The notes beneath the pieces were generated by a model that searched no databases, was not told where the DNA came from, and saw only the letters and a program-made list of their open reading frames with translations. From assembly GCA_017396005.1 (NCBI GenBank), contig JAFQNG010000059.1, positions 1 to 58,165 of the forward strand: a stretch of 58,165 nucleotides of DNA, in the 5' to 3' direction. A program made the position numbers and the translations under genes. Below, piece after piece: positions 16,353 to 25,545 of the stretch (positions are counted from its first letter, which is position 1; each line of letters begins with the position of its first letter). The DNA is from Desulfovibrio sp. (GTDB lineage Bacteria > Desulfobacterota > Desulfovibrionia > Desulfovibrionales > Desulfovibrionaceae).

Positions 16353-17597
16353 ATGGTGTATGTTCCCCACCTTTTTCTTTCGGCCCTGCTGGCCGCTCTT
16401 CTGGCTCTTTTTCCATGCTCAGCCGCGCTGGCAGCCAGCCAGCCAGCAAAACAGGCAGAGCAGATTCAGGCTGTCTGGCCCATACCTGCTCTTGCAGCTC
16501 CCAAGACTGCCCAGGTCTCACCATCCTCTTCAGCAGACAGCGCAGTCTCCACTTCCGTGAAAGACAAAAAAACGGTCGCTGTTGCTCCATCACCTGAAGC
16601 AGGAAAAAAGCAGACTTCATCTGATACCCAGAAGGCAGAAGCTGCCCATGCCCGGGGAGATTTTCTTAAAGCTCGTGATATCTGGCAAAAATTGGCCAGG
16701 GAGGGAGACAGTACGGCAATGAACAGCCTGGGGCTGCTTTATGACCGAGGTCAGGGGGTAGAACCGGATGAGGGCCGCGCGTTACACTGGTTCGCCCGGG
16801 CTGCCCATGCGGGAGACCCGGCAGGTATGAGTAACTACGGTCGTCTGCTGGAGCAAAAAGACCCCATGGAGGCTGCTCGCTGGCTGGATATGGCTGCCCG
16901 CCGAGGCAGCCCGGAGGCCCAGTATAATCTGGGTATGTTCTATGAGCATGGGCGCGGCGTACTGCAAAATGACAGTACTGCTGCCGCCTGGTACAGCCGG
17001 GCAGCTGCTCTGCAACAGACAGAGGCTCTGGCACGACTGGGGCATTTTTATCGCATCGGGCGCGGTGTAGAAAAAAATTCTGCCCGGGCTGCGTTACTGC
17101 TGTATGCGGCGGCCATGCAGGGCAACGAGTCAGCCATCGAAGAGCTGAAAGACATGGCAAAAGAAGGACCGGAGCGACCCGCAGCAGTGCTTTTCGGACG
17201 TCGACTGGATGATACGGACCGTCCGACCATGCGTGTTGCTCTGCGTAAGGCACATGTAGCCGTCAAGCGGGAAAAAAACAGTTATATCTGCGATCTGTAC
17301 GATGTGCACAAGGCTGTTCCGGGAGCCTCTGAAATGGCGCTGTGTTATGGACCGGGCAAAGCCGCCCCTCTGGGCTTTGTAAAAATAGACTATCCTGCAC
17401 CGGATAAAGACACCAACGCACGCATCCTGCGTATGGCCGAAGAGCGCTTCGGCCCGCCTTCAGCTGGAGAAGGAGAAGACGCCCGTCTCTGGAATCTGGG
17501 CTCAGTAGTTGTAGCCACACAGCATATGCCCGAACAAAAGCAGATCAGTCTTATGTATATGGTGCCCGGGGTCTACCATAAGACACAGCGGCCATGA
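16353..17597 (+). CDS. Secreted Sel1-repeat protein
   Basis: The start at 16353 has AGGAG 8 bases upstream and gives a signal peptide (MVYVPHLFLSALLAALLALF, cleavage after AALA). A Ser/Ala-rich linker leads to at least four Sel1-type repeats between about residues 100 and 260, such as AMNSLGLLYDRGQGVEPDEG and AQYNLGMFYEHGRGVLQNDS. The C-terminal 130 residues are a separate beta-rich domain with no match I know. Sel1 repeats bind partner proteins. The gene follows the MBOAT pair by about 20 bases and may belong to the same envelope system. Confidence 0.85.
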   Translation: MVYVPHLFLSALLAALLALFPCSAALAASQPAKQAEQIQAVWPIPALAAPKTAQVSPSSSADSAVSTSVKDKKTVAVAPSPEAGKKQTSSDTQKAEAAHARGDFLKARDIWQKLAREGDSTAMNSLGLLYDRGQGVEPDEGRALHWFARAAHAGDPAGMSNYGRLLEQKDPMEAARWLDMAARRGSPEAQYNLGMFYEHGRGVLQNDSTAAAWYSRAAALQQTEALARLGHFYRIGRGVEKNSARAALLLYAAAMQGNESAIEELKDMAKEGPERPAAVLFGRRLDDTDRPTMRVALRKAHVAVKREKNSYICDLYDVHKAVPGASEMALCYGPGKAAPLGFVKIDYPAPDKDTNARILRMAEERFGPPSAGEGEDARLWNLGSVVVATQHMPEQKQISLMYMVPGVYHKTQRP

Positions 17598-17658
17598 TGT
17601 CATGGTTCACAGACTCATAGTGGGGAAGAATTTCTGCTCACAGGTTTAAACTACCGTA

Positions 17659-18798
17659 CTAACAGTACACACGCGGGTTGCTCATGCCCATCTGACAGAG
17701 AATTTCATAGGGAATGGTACCCAGTGTATCCGCCATTTCCTGTGCGGTAACAGGGCTGTAACCTGCGGCAGCACTGCCGCCCAGTATCCAGGCCAGATCT
17801 CCGGCTCTAACCTGGGGCAAATTACTGACATCAACCATAAGCATACTCATACAGATACGCCCTATCTGCCGTACACGGCGGCCATGTATGATCAGTTCCA
17901 TTATGTTGGAGAGGGCACGAGCTACGCCTGTGGCGTATCCGGCAGCCACCACGGCTACAGTTATGTCGTGCGAGGCAGTGAAGATACGGCCATAAGAGAG
18001 ACTCTGCCCGGCCTTGAGCTGACGTACACGCAGAACAGGGGCACTGACACTCATGACCCACTCCAGCTGCTGTGCGCGGTAGGCAGCAGTATCCTGCGGT
18101 GTAAGCCCGGCAAAAGGATTACCGCCGTAGATGGCCAGCCCGACCCGACAAATTTCATAACGGTACTGCGGCAGGGCCAGGGTACCTGCAGAATTATTCA
18201 GAGATCGCTCTATACCAGGCCAGACATCGCGCAAAGCGCGCCACATGCCCTCAAAGCACTCAGCTTGTGCCTGGGTATAGACTGCCTCGTCTGGCTGATC
18301 TGCACAAGCCAGGTGCGAGAGGACCAGCTCCGGCTCAAGGCCGGGACGGCTGCGAAGGGTTTCCAGCAGCAGGGGCAGCTCCTCCGCACAGAAACCGAGG
18401 CGGCCCATACCAGTTTCGCACTTCACGGCCACACGTAGGCTGAGACCTGTATCGGCCAGCTGTGCTGCACATGTCAGGTCATCGCCGTTTTCCAGTGGCA
18501 CGGTCAGGCTGTATTGCGAGGCCTGACGCCATTCTTCCGCCTCCATGACGCCCATGAGGGGGACTATCTGCTGCACAAGACCTGCCTGGCGCAGGGCTAT
18601 CCCTTCGCTCACTGTGCCTACGGCAAAACGTCTGGCCCCGACTTCAGCCAGTGCTCGGGCTACAGGCAAAAGGCCGTGTCCATAGGCATCAGATTTGACG
18701 ACCGGCATAAGTGACACAGCATCGCCGAGACGCACAAAATTACGTTTGAGAGCCGCCGTGTTCACATGACAACGCGAAGGTGTATAGGTACAGTGCAT
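17659..18798 (-). CDS. alr: Alanine racemase
   Basis: Alr makes D-alanine for peptidoglycan using pyridoxal phosphate. The 379-residue protein has the PLP-lysine motif VVKSDAYGHGLLPVARAL near residue 35, RVAVKCETGMGRLGF, CRVGLAIYGGNPF and SYGRIFTASHDITVAVVAAG, with the catalytic Tyr region in the latter half. The ATG at 18798 has GGAG 9 bases upstream, better than the start 33 bases earlier. It is the last gene of the seven-gene minus-strand run. Confidence 0.93.
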   Translation of the reverse strand: MHCTYTPSRCHVNTAALKRNFVRLGDAVSLMPVVKSDAYGHGLLPVARALAEVGARRFAVGTVSEGIALRQAGLVQQIVPLMGVMEAEEWRQASQYSLTVPLENGDDLTCAAQLADTGLSLRVAVKCETGMGRLGFCAEELPLLLETLRSRPGLEPELVLSHLACADQPDEAVYTQAQAECFEGMWRALRDVWPGIERSLNNSAGTLALPQYRYEICRVGLAIYGGNPFAGLTPQDTAAYRAQQLEWVMSVSAPVLRVRQLKAGQSLSYGRIFTASHDITVAVVAAGYATGVARALSNIMELIIHGRRVRQIGRICMSMLMVDVSNLPQVRAGDLAWILGGSAAAGYSPVTAQEMADTLGTIPYEILCQMGMSNPRVYC

Positions 18799-18890
18799 CA
18801 AATGCTCCAGAAAAAACCCTGAAAAATTCAAGACCGCAACCTAGCAGTATTGCTGATCAAGCACAAGGCAGGCTGTACTGATCAACGATA

Positions 18891-19370
18891 TCAATGGTGG
18901 TGTTGTTCCAGCTGTAAAAGAGCGGCCTTGATGGGCAGGCCAGCCGCATAGCCCACCAGGCTGCCGTCAGCACCGATGACACGGTGACAGGGGATGATGA
19001 TGGGCAGGCGGTTACGGTTGTTGGCAAGGCCTACGGCACGGCTGGCTCCGGGGCGGCCTACGGCATGGGCCACATCCTTATAGCTGCGGGTCTGACCGTA
19101 GGGGATGGTCAGCAGGGCCTGCCAGACCGAACATTGAAACGGTGTACCGCTGAGAGCGAAGGGCAGGTCAAAAACAGAGAGGCGCCCTGTCAGCCATGCT
19201 GTGAGCTGGGCCTGCGCCTCCTGCAGCAGGGGGCCTGGGCATGGGGTGCAGCCTGTCGCTGCAGCAGGAGGGGCCTTCTTGCCATACAGTCGCACGGCCT
19301 GTAATAAGCCTCCCTCTTCTTCAAGCAGGGTCAGGCCCACCAGGGGCAGATCACAACAGAGCCGGCTCAT
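18891..19370 (-). CDS. ogt: Methylated-DNA-protein cysteine methyltransferase
   Basis: This suicide repair protein transfers the alkyl group of O6-methylguanine to its own Cys. The 159-residue protein has the active site PIIIPCHRVIGADGSLVGYA, preceded by FQCSVWQALLTIPYGQTRSY and VGLANNRNRLP, all standard for the C-terminal DNA-binding domain. The N-terminal ribonuclease-like domain is short. Its ATG overlaps the stop of the upstream transporter gene (ATGA), so the two are translationally coupled. Confidence 0.92.
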   Translation of the reverse strand: MSRLCCDLPLVGLTLLEEEGGLLQAVRLYGKKAPPAAATGCTPCPGPLLQEAQAQLTAWLTGRLSVFDLPFALSGTPFQCSVWQALLTIPYGQTRSYKDVAHAVGRPGASRAVGLANNRNRLPIIIPCHRVIGADGSLVGYAAGLPIKAALLQLEQHHH

Positions 19371-20530
19371 GCCCGTTTTTCGGCAGCAGCCTCTGGCGAG
19401 AGCCGCCATGCGAAAAACATGCCCAGCAGTGCCACAGCCGTAAGGCAGAGCACGGCCCTGGGCAGACCATAGCCGTCAGCCACCCAGCCCAGAAGAGGCG
19501 TAGCCAGGCCACCTACACTGGTAGCCAGCCCCAGAGTCACGCCAGAGGCAAAGCCGATATTTTTTGCCAGCAACTTCTGTCCCAGCACGACAATGGGGCT
19601 GAAGGGAGCATAAAGGGCACAGCCAAGCAGAGGCAGAAGGACATAGGCCAGCCAGATATTGAGAGTCTGGCTGAAGGCCAGTACCACCAGGGGCAAAAGA
19701 GAGAACGAAAAGCGAATGACACGCAGATAGCCGTAGCGGTCTGAGAGCAGACCTCCACCGATATTGCATATGACGCCGCTGGCACAGAAAATGGCTATGG
19801 CCAGGGCTCCGGCTGCCTTGGACTGGCCGAATACATTGACCCAGTAAAGCGGGATAAAGGCATTGAACGAAATAAAGAGCGTGGAACGGCTGACAATGAC
19901 GCCTGTGAGCTTGGCAAACTCAGGCCAGTTATTGACGCCCGCTTCCTCGTATTTTTTGTTGCCTGCCTGTGTATGGCTGTCCTGCCTGTCCATACGGCAT
20001 ATCTGCCAGAGCAGGAGGCTTGCTGTGCACAGGCCCAGCACGGCAAAGACAGCCATACCGCTCAGGCCCCAGAGCCCTACACAGGCTGTGACCAGCAATG
20101 GCCCGAGGACAAAGCCGCTGTTACCGCCGATGGAGAAGATACTCAGGCCCGTACCCTTGCTTTTGCCGGCTGCCTTGTTGGCGTGCCGGGCACCCTCGGG
20201 ATGAAAAAGGGATGAACCTATGCCGCTGATGACAATGGCGGCAAAAATGGCCCAGTATGTGTTCATGAAGCCGGTCAGAGCCATGCCGCAGCCGGCCAGC
20301 AGTATGCCCAGGGGAACAAACCAGGGCCGGGAAAAACGGTCGGCCAGCAGGCCAAAGATCGGCTGAATGATGGAGGAAAGGCAGGAATAGGCAAACATGA
20401 GTCCACCCGAGGCCTGATAGCTCAGACCATAGGCATCACGCAGAAAGGGCAGGACTGCGGGCAGTGCGCCGCCGTTGAGGTCACAGGAAAGATGGCCCAG
20501 AGAAAGCAGCAGAATCTTTTTCTTGTCCAT
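19367..20530 (-). CDS. MFS transporter, fosmidomycin-resistance (Fsr) type
   Basis: A 387-residue protein with twelve hydrophobic segments of the major facilitator superfamily. The N-terminus (LLLSLGHLSCDLNGGALPAV, then LPFLRDAYGLSY) and GSSLFHPEGARHANKAAGKS are characteristic of the Fsr subgroup, which exports fosmidomycin in E. coli. The natural substrate is unknown. It is located between sdaA and ogt, coupled to the latter by a 4-base overlap. Confidence 0.88.
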   Translation of the reverse strand: MDKKKILLLSLGHLSCDLNGGALPAVLPFLRDAYGLSYQASGGLMFAYSCLSSIIQPIFGLLADRFSRPWFVPLGILLAGCGMALTGFMNTYWAIFAAIVISGIGSSLFHPEGARHANKAAGKSKGTGLSIFSIGGNSGFVLGPLLVTACVGLWGLSGMAVFAVLGLCTASLLLWQICRMDRQDSHTQAGNKKYEEAGVNNWPEFAKLTGVIVSRSTLFISFNAFIPLYWVNVFGQSKAAGALAIAIFCASGVICNIGGGLLSDRYGYLRVIRFSFSLLPLVVLAFSQTLNIWLAYVLLPLLGCALYAPFSPIVVLGQKLLAKNIGFASGVTLGLATSVGGLATPLLGWVADGYGLPRAVLCLTAVALLGMFFAWRLSPEAAAEKRA

Positions 20531-20581
20531 GGTGTACTGTCGCTTTATATGCGGGGTGGGTTGTGCCGCTGTGTCTTCAGT

Positions 20582-21964
20582 TTATCTGTTCGGAGTGCAG
20601 GCAGCACCCATGGCCTCGGCCAGGCCACCCAGCGAGGTTTCCTTGTAGTGGCTTTGCAGGTCAAGGCCTGTGCGGTACATGACATCAATGACCTTGTCCA
20701 GCGAAATCAGCCGCTGACGGCCGTCTTCCAGCAGAGAAAGCTGGGCGCAGCTCACAGCGCGTTCGGCCGCCACGCCGTTGCGCTCAATGCAGGGTATCTG
20801 CACCAGGCCGCCCACAGGGTCGCAGGTCAGGCCAAGGTTATGCTCCATGGCTATTTCTGCAGCCACTTCCACCTGTTTGAGGTTACCGCCCGTAACGGCG
20901 CAGTAGGCCCCGGCCGCCATGGAGCAGGCAACGCCCACCTCTCCCTGGCAGCCGACCTCTGCGCCAGAGATGGAGGCATTGCGCTTGTAGAAAAGGCCAA
21001 TGGCCCCGGCTGTGAGCAGAAAGTCGTGCTGCCCCTGCTCTGTGGCGTGGGGATAGAAATTGCTGTAGTACATGAGCACAGCAGGCACTACCCCGGCTGC
21101 CCCCATGGTGGGGGCTGTGACCACGCGACCGCCGCAGGCATTTTCTTCAGCCACGGCAAAGGCATAGAGCATGGGCCAGAGGCTTAGATCTCGGCGACCC
21201 ATGGCCTGCAGGCCACTGAGCTTGCGCAGCAGGTTGGGTGCCCGGCGCCGTACGCCGTAACCACCGGGCAGTATGCCCTCACTATAGCAACCACGCTCCA
21301 CAGCCGCGCGCATGGTTTCCGTGATGGTGCCGAGGCGGGATATGACCTCTGCCTCGGAGCGCCAGAAAATTTCGTTCTCCAGCACAATCTGGGCAATACT
21401 CTTGTTTTCACGCTGACAGATACAGAAAAGCTCGTTAGCAGTAGTGTAGTAGTAGGGCGGCAGGGCATGGGGGGCGGCTCTGGGCGAGTCAAACTCTTCT
21501 TCAGTGCAGATAAAACCGCCGCCAATGGAATAATAGGTCTGGCTGAACAGCGTCATTCCCTGAGAATCCAGGGCACTGACGGTCAGGGCATTGGGGTGAC
21601 GGGGCAGAAAAATCCCCTTGTGGGCCAGCACGTCACGCACCAGGTCAAAGGTCACGGCCTGCTGTCCCAGAAGGCGAAGATCTGCCCCGGCTGTCAGTTC
21701 TGCACAACGTGTCTGCACATGTGCCGGTTCTACCGTGTCAGGGCAGGCCCCTTCCAGACCGGCCAGCACAGCCCCCACGGTGCCGTGTCCTTCGCCTGTA
21801 AGCGCCAGAGAGCCGAAAAGTTCGACCTGGACGCGAACTGTCGCTGCAAGAAGATCCTGCTGCTGCAGGCTCAGGGCAAAGCCCCGTCCTGCCAGCATGG
21901 GGCCGATAGTGTGCGAACTGGACGGCCCGATGCCGATTTTGAACAGATCAAATATGCTCAGCAT
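20582..21964 (-). CDS. sdaA: L-serine ammonia-lyase, iron-sulfur type
   Basis: The enzyme deaminates L-serine to pyruvate with a 4Fe-4S cluster. The single-chain 460-residue protein has [20 protein letters not shown] at the N-terminus. The C-terminal domain has cluster-binding Cys in [20 protein letters not shown] and in [18 protein letters not shown]. The ATG at 21964 is preceded by AAGGGGGAC; longer frames extend into the aconitase gene and are rejected. It lies 28 bases after aconitase, so pyruvate supply is linked to the citrate branch. Confidence 0.94.
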   Translation of the reverse strand: MLSIFDLFKIGIGPSSSHTIGPMLAGRGFALSLQQQDLLAATVRVQVELFGSLALTGEGHGTVGAVLAGLEGACPDTVEPAHVQTRCAELTAGADLRLLGQQAVTFDLVRDVLAHKGIFLPRHPNALTVSALDSQGMTLFSQTYYSIGGGFICTEEEFDSPRAAPHALPPYYYTTANELFCICQRENKSIAQIVLENEIFWRSEAEVISRLGTITETMRAAVERGCYSEGILPGGYGVRRRAPNLLRKLSGLQAMGRRDLSLWPMLYAFAVAEENACGGRVVTAPTMGAAGVVPAVLMYYSNFYPHATEQGQHDFLLTAGAIGLFYKRNASISGAEVGCQGEVGVACSMAAGAYCAVTGGNLKQVEVAAEIAMEHNLGLTCDPVGGLVQIPCIERNGVAAERAVSCAQLSLLEDGRQRLISLDKVIDVMYRTGLDLQSHYKETSLGGLAEAMGAACTPNR

Positions 21965-21992
21965 GGGCCGTCCCCCTTTTGTCAAGGCCGTA

Positions 21993-24290
21993 TCAGGCCC
22001 GGTTGTAGAAATTGATGAGGCAGCCATCAAGAATGATCTGCCGTTCATCATCTGTCAGTTCCCTGAGAGCCAGGGAAAGCTCTTCTGTCTGCCCGTCAGT
22101 GTGTATGAGCCATGCTGTCATGGCGGCTCTGGCCTCGGCTACTGCCGAGCGTACCTGCGGGATGAGCAGATGATCGCCTACGGCAAGTTTTGCAGCCACG
22201 GCAGCATCCACTACAAAGGGCAGCATGCCCCAGTTGATGAGGTTGGAGCGGTAGCGCTTGGTGGCGTATTCCACAGCCAGATTGGCCCAGCCGCCCAGCA
22301 CTTTCTGGCAGGAGGCTGCCTGTTCCCGGGCAGAGCCGTCACCGGGCTTGATGGCAAAGATGGTGGTACCGAGTCCCAGGTTCGCCAGCGGTTGCTTGCC
22401 GGCCAGTATCTGCTCCATACCCGGCTTGTCGTTGCAGGGGGCACAGATGGCACGCACCTGCGCCAGCAGGTCTGCATCGTCCGCATGGGCCAGACGGCGT
22501 TTCTCCAGCTCCTGAAAAGCCTTGGCGCGGCCCACATAGGCCGGATCCTTGCGGGACAGGGCGTATTCGGCCAGCTTGAGCGGATTGGAACGCAGCGAAG
22601 AGGTTTCGCCCGACGGTATAAGCTCGTCAGTGGTGGTGACAGGGTCTGTAATGACACTGGCCACCTGCAGGAGAAGATGTTCGGGCAGAGGACTCATGGT
22701 CGGCCAGTCGGCAATATTAGGGCCAAGGATGAGCTTTTCCTCGGAGTTGGACGCACCGAAGCCATTATAGACGCGACGCTGGTAAATGGCCGGATCAAAC
22801 TGATATACGGGTGTCTCTATGGAGCTCCAGTCCAGCTCGGTGGCCGGGGTCAGGCGACCGCCATTGGCGGCGGTAGCGGCAATGGAGCGGGCGTCCATGA
22901 GGGCAACTGCCGAAAGCTGCCCGCCCGAAGGCTTGGAGCCTTCGCGGTTGGGGAAATTGCGGGTGGAGTGACGGATGGAGAGCGCCCCATGGGCCGGGGT
23001 ATCGCCTGCGCCGAAGCAGGGGCCACAGAAGGCGTTCTTGAGCACAGCGCCAGCAGCCATGAGTTTGGCCGTGGCGCCACTGCGCACCAGGGCCAGGGCC
23101 TGCGGCTCGCTGGCCGGATAAATGGAGAGGCTGAAGGCACCGTTACCTGTGCTTTTGCCATCCAGTATCCGGGCCGCCAAGCTGATGTTTTCAAAGGATC
23201 CGCCTGCACAGCCGGCAATGATACCCTGGTCTACCCAGACGCCACCGTTACGGATCTTGCCGCGCAGATTGAGGGCCTTGCCTGCTTCGCCAAACTGCTT
23301 GACAGCTTCGGCATCGACCTCGGCCAGGATGTCATCAGCATAGGCCAGGACTTCGGCAACAGGCCAAGCATTGCTGGGGTGGAAGGGCAGGGCAATCATG
23401 GGAACAAGCCTGTCCAGATTCACACGGATGCAGTTGTCGTAGGCCGCAGGGCCTTCCAGATCCAGCAGGCTGTAATCTTCGGCGCGTCCGTGCATGGTCA
23501 TGTAGTCACGCACCTTGTCATCTGTACGCCAGATGGAGGAAAGGCAGGTAGTCTCTGTGGTCATGACGTCCACACCGCAGCGGTATTCCACTGAGAGGGC
23601 ATCAATGCCGGGGCCCATGAATTCCATGACACGGTTTTTCACAAAACCGTTTTTGAAGACAGCCTTGATGATGGCAAGAGCAATATCCTGCGGGCCGACA
23701 CCAGGTGCAGGTTTACCTTCCAGCCAGACAAGTGTCACCCTGGGCGCGGGCACGTCATAGGTCTTGCCCAGAAGCTGCTTGACCAGTTCCGGCCCGCCTT
23801 CGCCGATGCCCATGACGCCCAGGGCACCATAACGCGTATGGCTGTCAGAGCCCAGCACCATACCACCGCATCTGGTCATCATCTCACGCACATACTGATG
23901 AATGACAGCCAGATGCGGCGGCACGAAGATACCGCCATACTTGCGCGCCGCCGAAAGTCCGAAAAGGTGATCGTCTTCATTGATGGTACCGCCTACAGCG
24001 CACAGACTGTTATGGCAGTTGGTCAGGGCATAGGGCATGGGAAATTCTTTCAGTCCACTGGCCCGTGCCGTCTGTATGATGCCCACATAGGTAATGTCAT
24101 GAGAGGTGAGGGCATCAAAGCGTATGCGCAGCGTCTCGTCCTGCGGGGCAGTGTTGTGAGCAGTCAGAATACGGCTGGCCAGAGTGTTCTTGCGTGCGGC
24201 TTCGAGGTCAATACCGTGCGCAGCAGCAGCTTCACCAGTCAGGAGCTCCCCGTCATTGATGACATGGAGCTGATCTAAAAGCTGGATCAT
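21993..24290 (-). CDS. Aconitase-family hydratase (YbhJ-like length)
   Basis: Aconitases isomerise citrate to isocitrate through a 4Fe-4S cluster. This 765-residue protein has GGMVLGSDSHTRYGALG, TTETTCLSSIW with a cluster Cys, KNAFCGPCFGAGDTPAHGAL with the CxxC pair, and STRNFPNREGSKPSGGQLS for substrate binding. It is shorter than AcnA (about 890) and close to YbhJ-type proteins (about 750). Its place between icd and sdaA, in a run with Re-citrate synthase, makes it the likely working aconitase. An AAGGAGG precedes the ATG. Confidence 0.9.
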   Translation of the reverse strand: MIQLLDQLHVINDGELLTGEAAAAHGIDLEAARKNTLASRILTAHNTAPQDETLRIRFDALTSHDITYVGIIQTARASGLKEFPMPYALTNCHNSLCAVGGTINEDDHLFGLSAARKYGGIFVPPHLAVIHQYVREMMTRCGGMVLGSDSHTRYGALGVMGIGEGGPELVKQLLGKTYDVPAPRVTLVWLEGKPAPGVGPQDIALAIIKAVFKNGFVKNRVMEFMGPGIDALSVEYRCGVDVMTTETTCLSSIWRTDDKVRDYMTMHGRAEDYSLLDLEGPAAYDNCIRVNLDRLVPMIALPFHPSNAWPVAEVLAYADDILAEVDAEAVKQFGEAGKALNLRGKIRNGGVWVDQGIIAGCAGGSFENISLAARILDGKSTGNGAFSLSIYPASEPQALALVRSGATAKLMAAGAVLKNAFCGPCFGAGDTPAHGALSIRHSTRNFPNREGSKPSGGQLSAVALMDARSIAATAANGGRLTPATELDWSSIETPVYQFDPAIYQRRVYNGFGASNSEEKLILGPNIADWPTMSPLPEHLLLQVASVITDPVTTTDELIPSGETSSLRSNPLKLAEYALSRKDPAYVGRAKAFQELEKRRLAHADDADLLAQVRAICAPCNDKPGMEQILAGKQPLANLGLGTTIFAIKPGDGSAREQAASCQKVLGGWANLAVEYATKRYRSNLINWGMLPFVVDAAVAAKLAVGDHLLIPQVRSAVAEARAAMTAWLIHTDGQTEELSLALRELTDDERQIILDGCLINFYNRA

Positions 24291-24369
24291 GGATCCTCCT
24301 TGAAAAGCAGTATGAAATGTCAGCGGCGGCCCGGATCGTTTGCCAGGCCGCCGTTATTTTCCCGTAATA

Positions 24370-25509
24370 TCAGAGATTTTCTCCAATGATCTCACCAAAC
24401 TGGCGGCAGCCAACCACGCGCGCGCCTGTAACCTGATCTGCCAGGTCCACAGTAACTGCTCTGGCGGCTATGGCCTTGCTGAGCGCAGTACGGATGCGTT
24501 CTGCGGCTTTGGGTACGCCGATATGCTCCAGCATCATGGCCCCGCAGAGGATGACACTGCTGGGATTGGCCTTGTCCTGTCCGGCAATGGTAGGTGCTGT
24601 GCCGTGGGTGGCTTCGTAGAAGGCCAGAGTGTCAGACATGTTGACACCCGGAGCCAGCCCGAGCCCGCCCACCTGTGCGGCCAGGGCATCCGAGATATAG
24701 TCTCCGTTGAGATTGGGTGTAGCCAATATCTGATACTGTTCCGGCCTGAGCAGAGCCTCCTGGAACATGGCGTCAGCGATGCGGTCCTTGATGACCAGGC
24801 GACCGGCCACGGGTTCCTTCTCGGTACAGGTGACATCGGCAAATTCTTCAGCGGCCAGATCATAGCCCCACTGCCGGAAGCCCCCTTCCGTGAACTTCAT
24901 GATATTGCCCTTGTGTACAAGGGTCAGGCTCTGCTTTCCATTGTCCAGGGCAAAGCGCAGGGCACGGCGTACCAGACGTTTGGAACCAGCCTCGGTCATG
25001 GGCTTGATGCCCACGGCAGCCTCGTCTCCTACCTTGGTCACGCCCAGTTCTTCACGCAAAAAGGCCACGAGCTTACGGGCTTCGGGAGTTTTGGCGGCAA
25101 ATTCCACACCGGCATAGACATCTTCAGTGTTTTCGCGAAAGATGACCATGTCCACCCGCTCAGGGTGCTTGACCGGCGTTTCCAGACCGTCAAAATGGCG
25201 TACAGGCCGGATGCAGGCATAAAGGTCAAGGCTCTGCCTCAGAGCCACATTGAGACTGCGCATGCCCGTGCCTACAGGTGTGCCCAAGGGACCTTTCATG
25301 GCCACTTCTGCAGTACGCAGGGCCTGCATGGTGGCTTCGGGCAGGGGAGAGCCGGTTTCTGCCACAGCCTTTTCTCCGGCCAGAAGTTCCTGCCAGTCCA
25401 GCTTGAGGTCCGATTCCTTGGCCAGGGCCGCATCAATGATCGGACGTGCTGCCTGCCAGATCTCGCGGCCAATGCCATCGCCTTCGATCCAGTAAATTGT
25501 CTTGCGCAT
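24370..25509 (-). CDS. icd: Isocitrate dehydrogenase
   Basis: Oxidative decarboxylation of isocitrate to 2-oxoglutarate. The 379-residue protein has WIEGDGIGREIWQAARPIID at the start, the substrate loop GTGMRSLNVALRQSLDLYAC, VIFRENTEDVYAGVEF, VHKGNIMKFTEG and ATHGTAPTIAGQDKANPSSV. The loop equivalent to E. coli K344-Y345, which contacts the NADP phosphate, reads Thr-Ile here near residue 306, while NAD-type relatives usually have Asp-Ile. Coenzyme use is therefore uncertain. It lies between the aconitase and Re-citrate synthase genes. Confidence 0.93.
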   Translation of the reverse strand: MRKTIYWIEGDGIGREIWQAARPIIDAALAKESDLKLDWQELLAGEKAVAETGSPLPEATMQALRTAEVAMKGPLGTPVGTGMRSLNVALRQSLDLYACIRPVRHFDGLETPVKHPERVDMVIFRENTEDVYAGVEFAAKTPEARKLVAFLREELGVTKVGDEAAVGIKPMTEAGSKRLVRRALRFALDNGKQSLTLVHKGNIMKFTEGGFRQWGYDLAAEEFADVTCTEKEPVAGRLVIKDRIADAMFQEALLRPEQYQILATPNLNGDYISDALAAQVGGLGLAPGVNMSDTLAFYEATHGTAPTIAGQDKANPSSVILCGAMMLEHIGVPKAAERIRTALSKAIAARAVTVDLADQVTGARVVGCRQFGEIIGENL

Positions 25510-25545
25510 AGTCTTTTCCGGCTACAGGGTGTATGGGGATAAAAC

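Noticed and set aside
21618-23594. A 658-codon plus-strand open frame
   Set aside because: It lies antisense to sdaA and aconitase, whose family motifs are clear. Its own product is low-complexity and has no domain.
24340-25542. A 400-codon plus-strand open frame
   Set aside because: It is the antisense shadow of icd, a result of codon bias; it shows no family motif.
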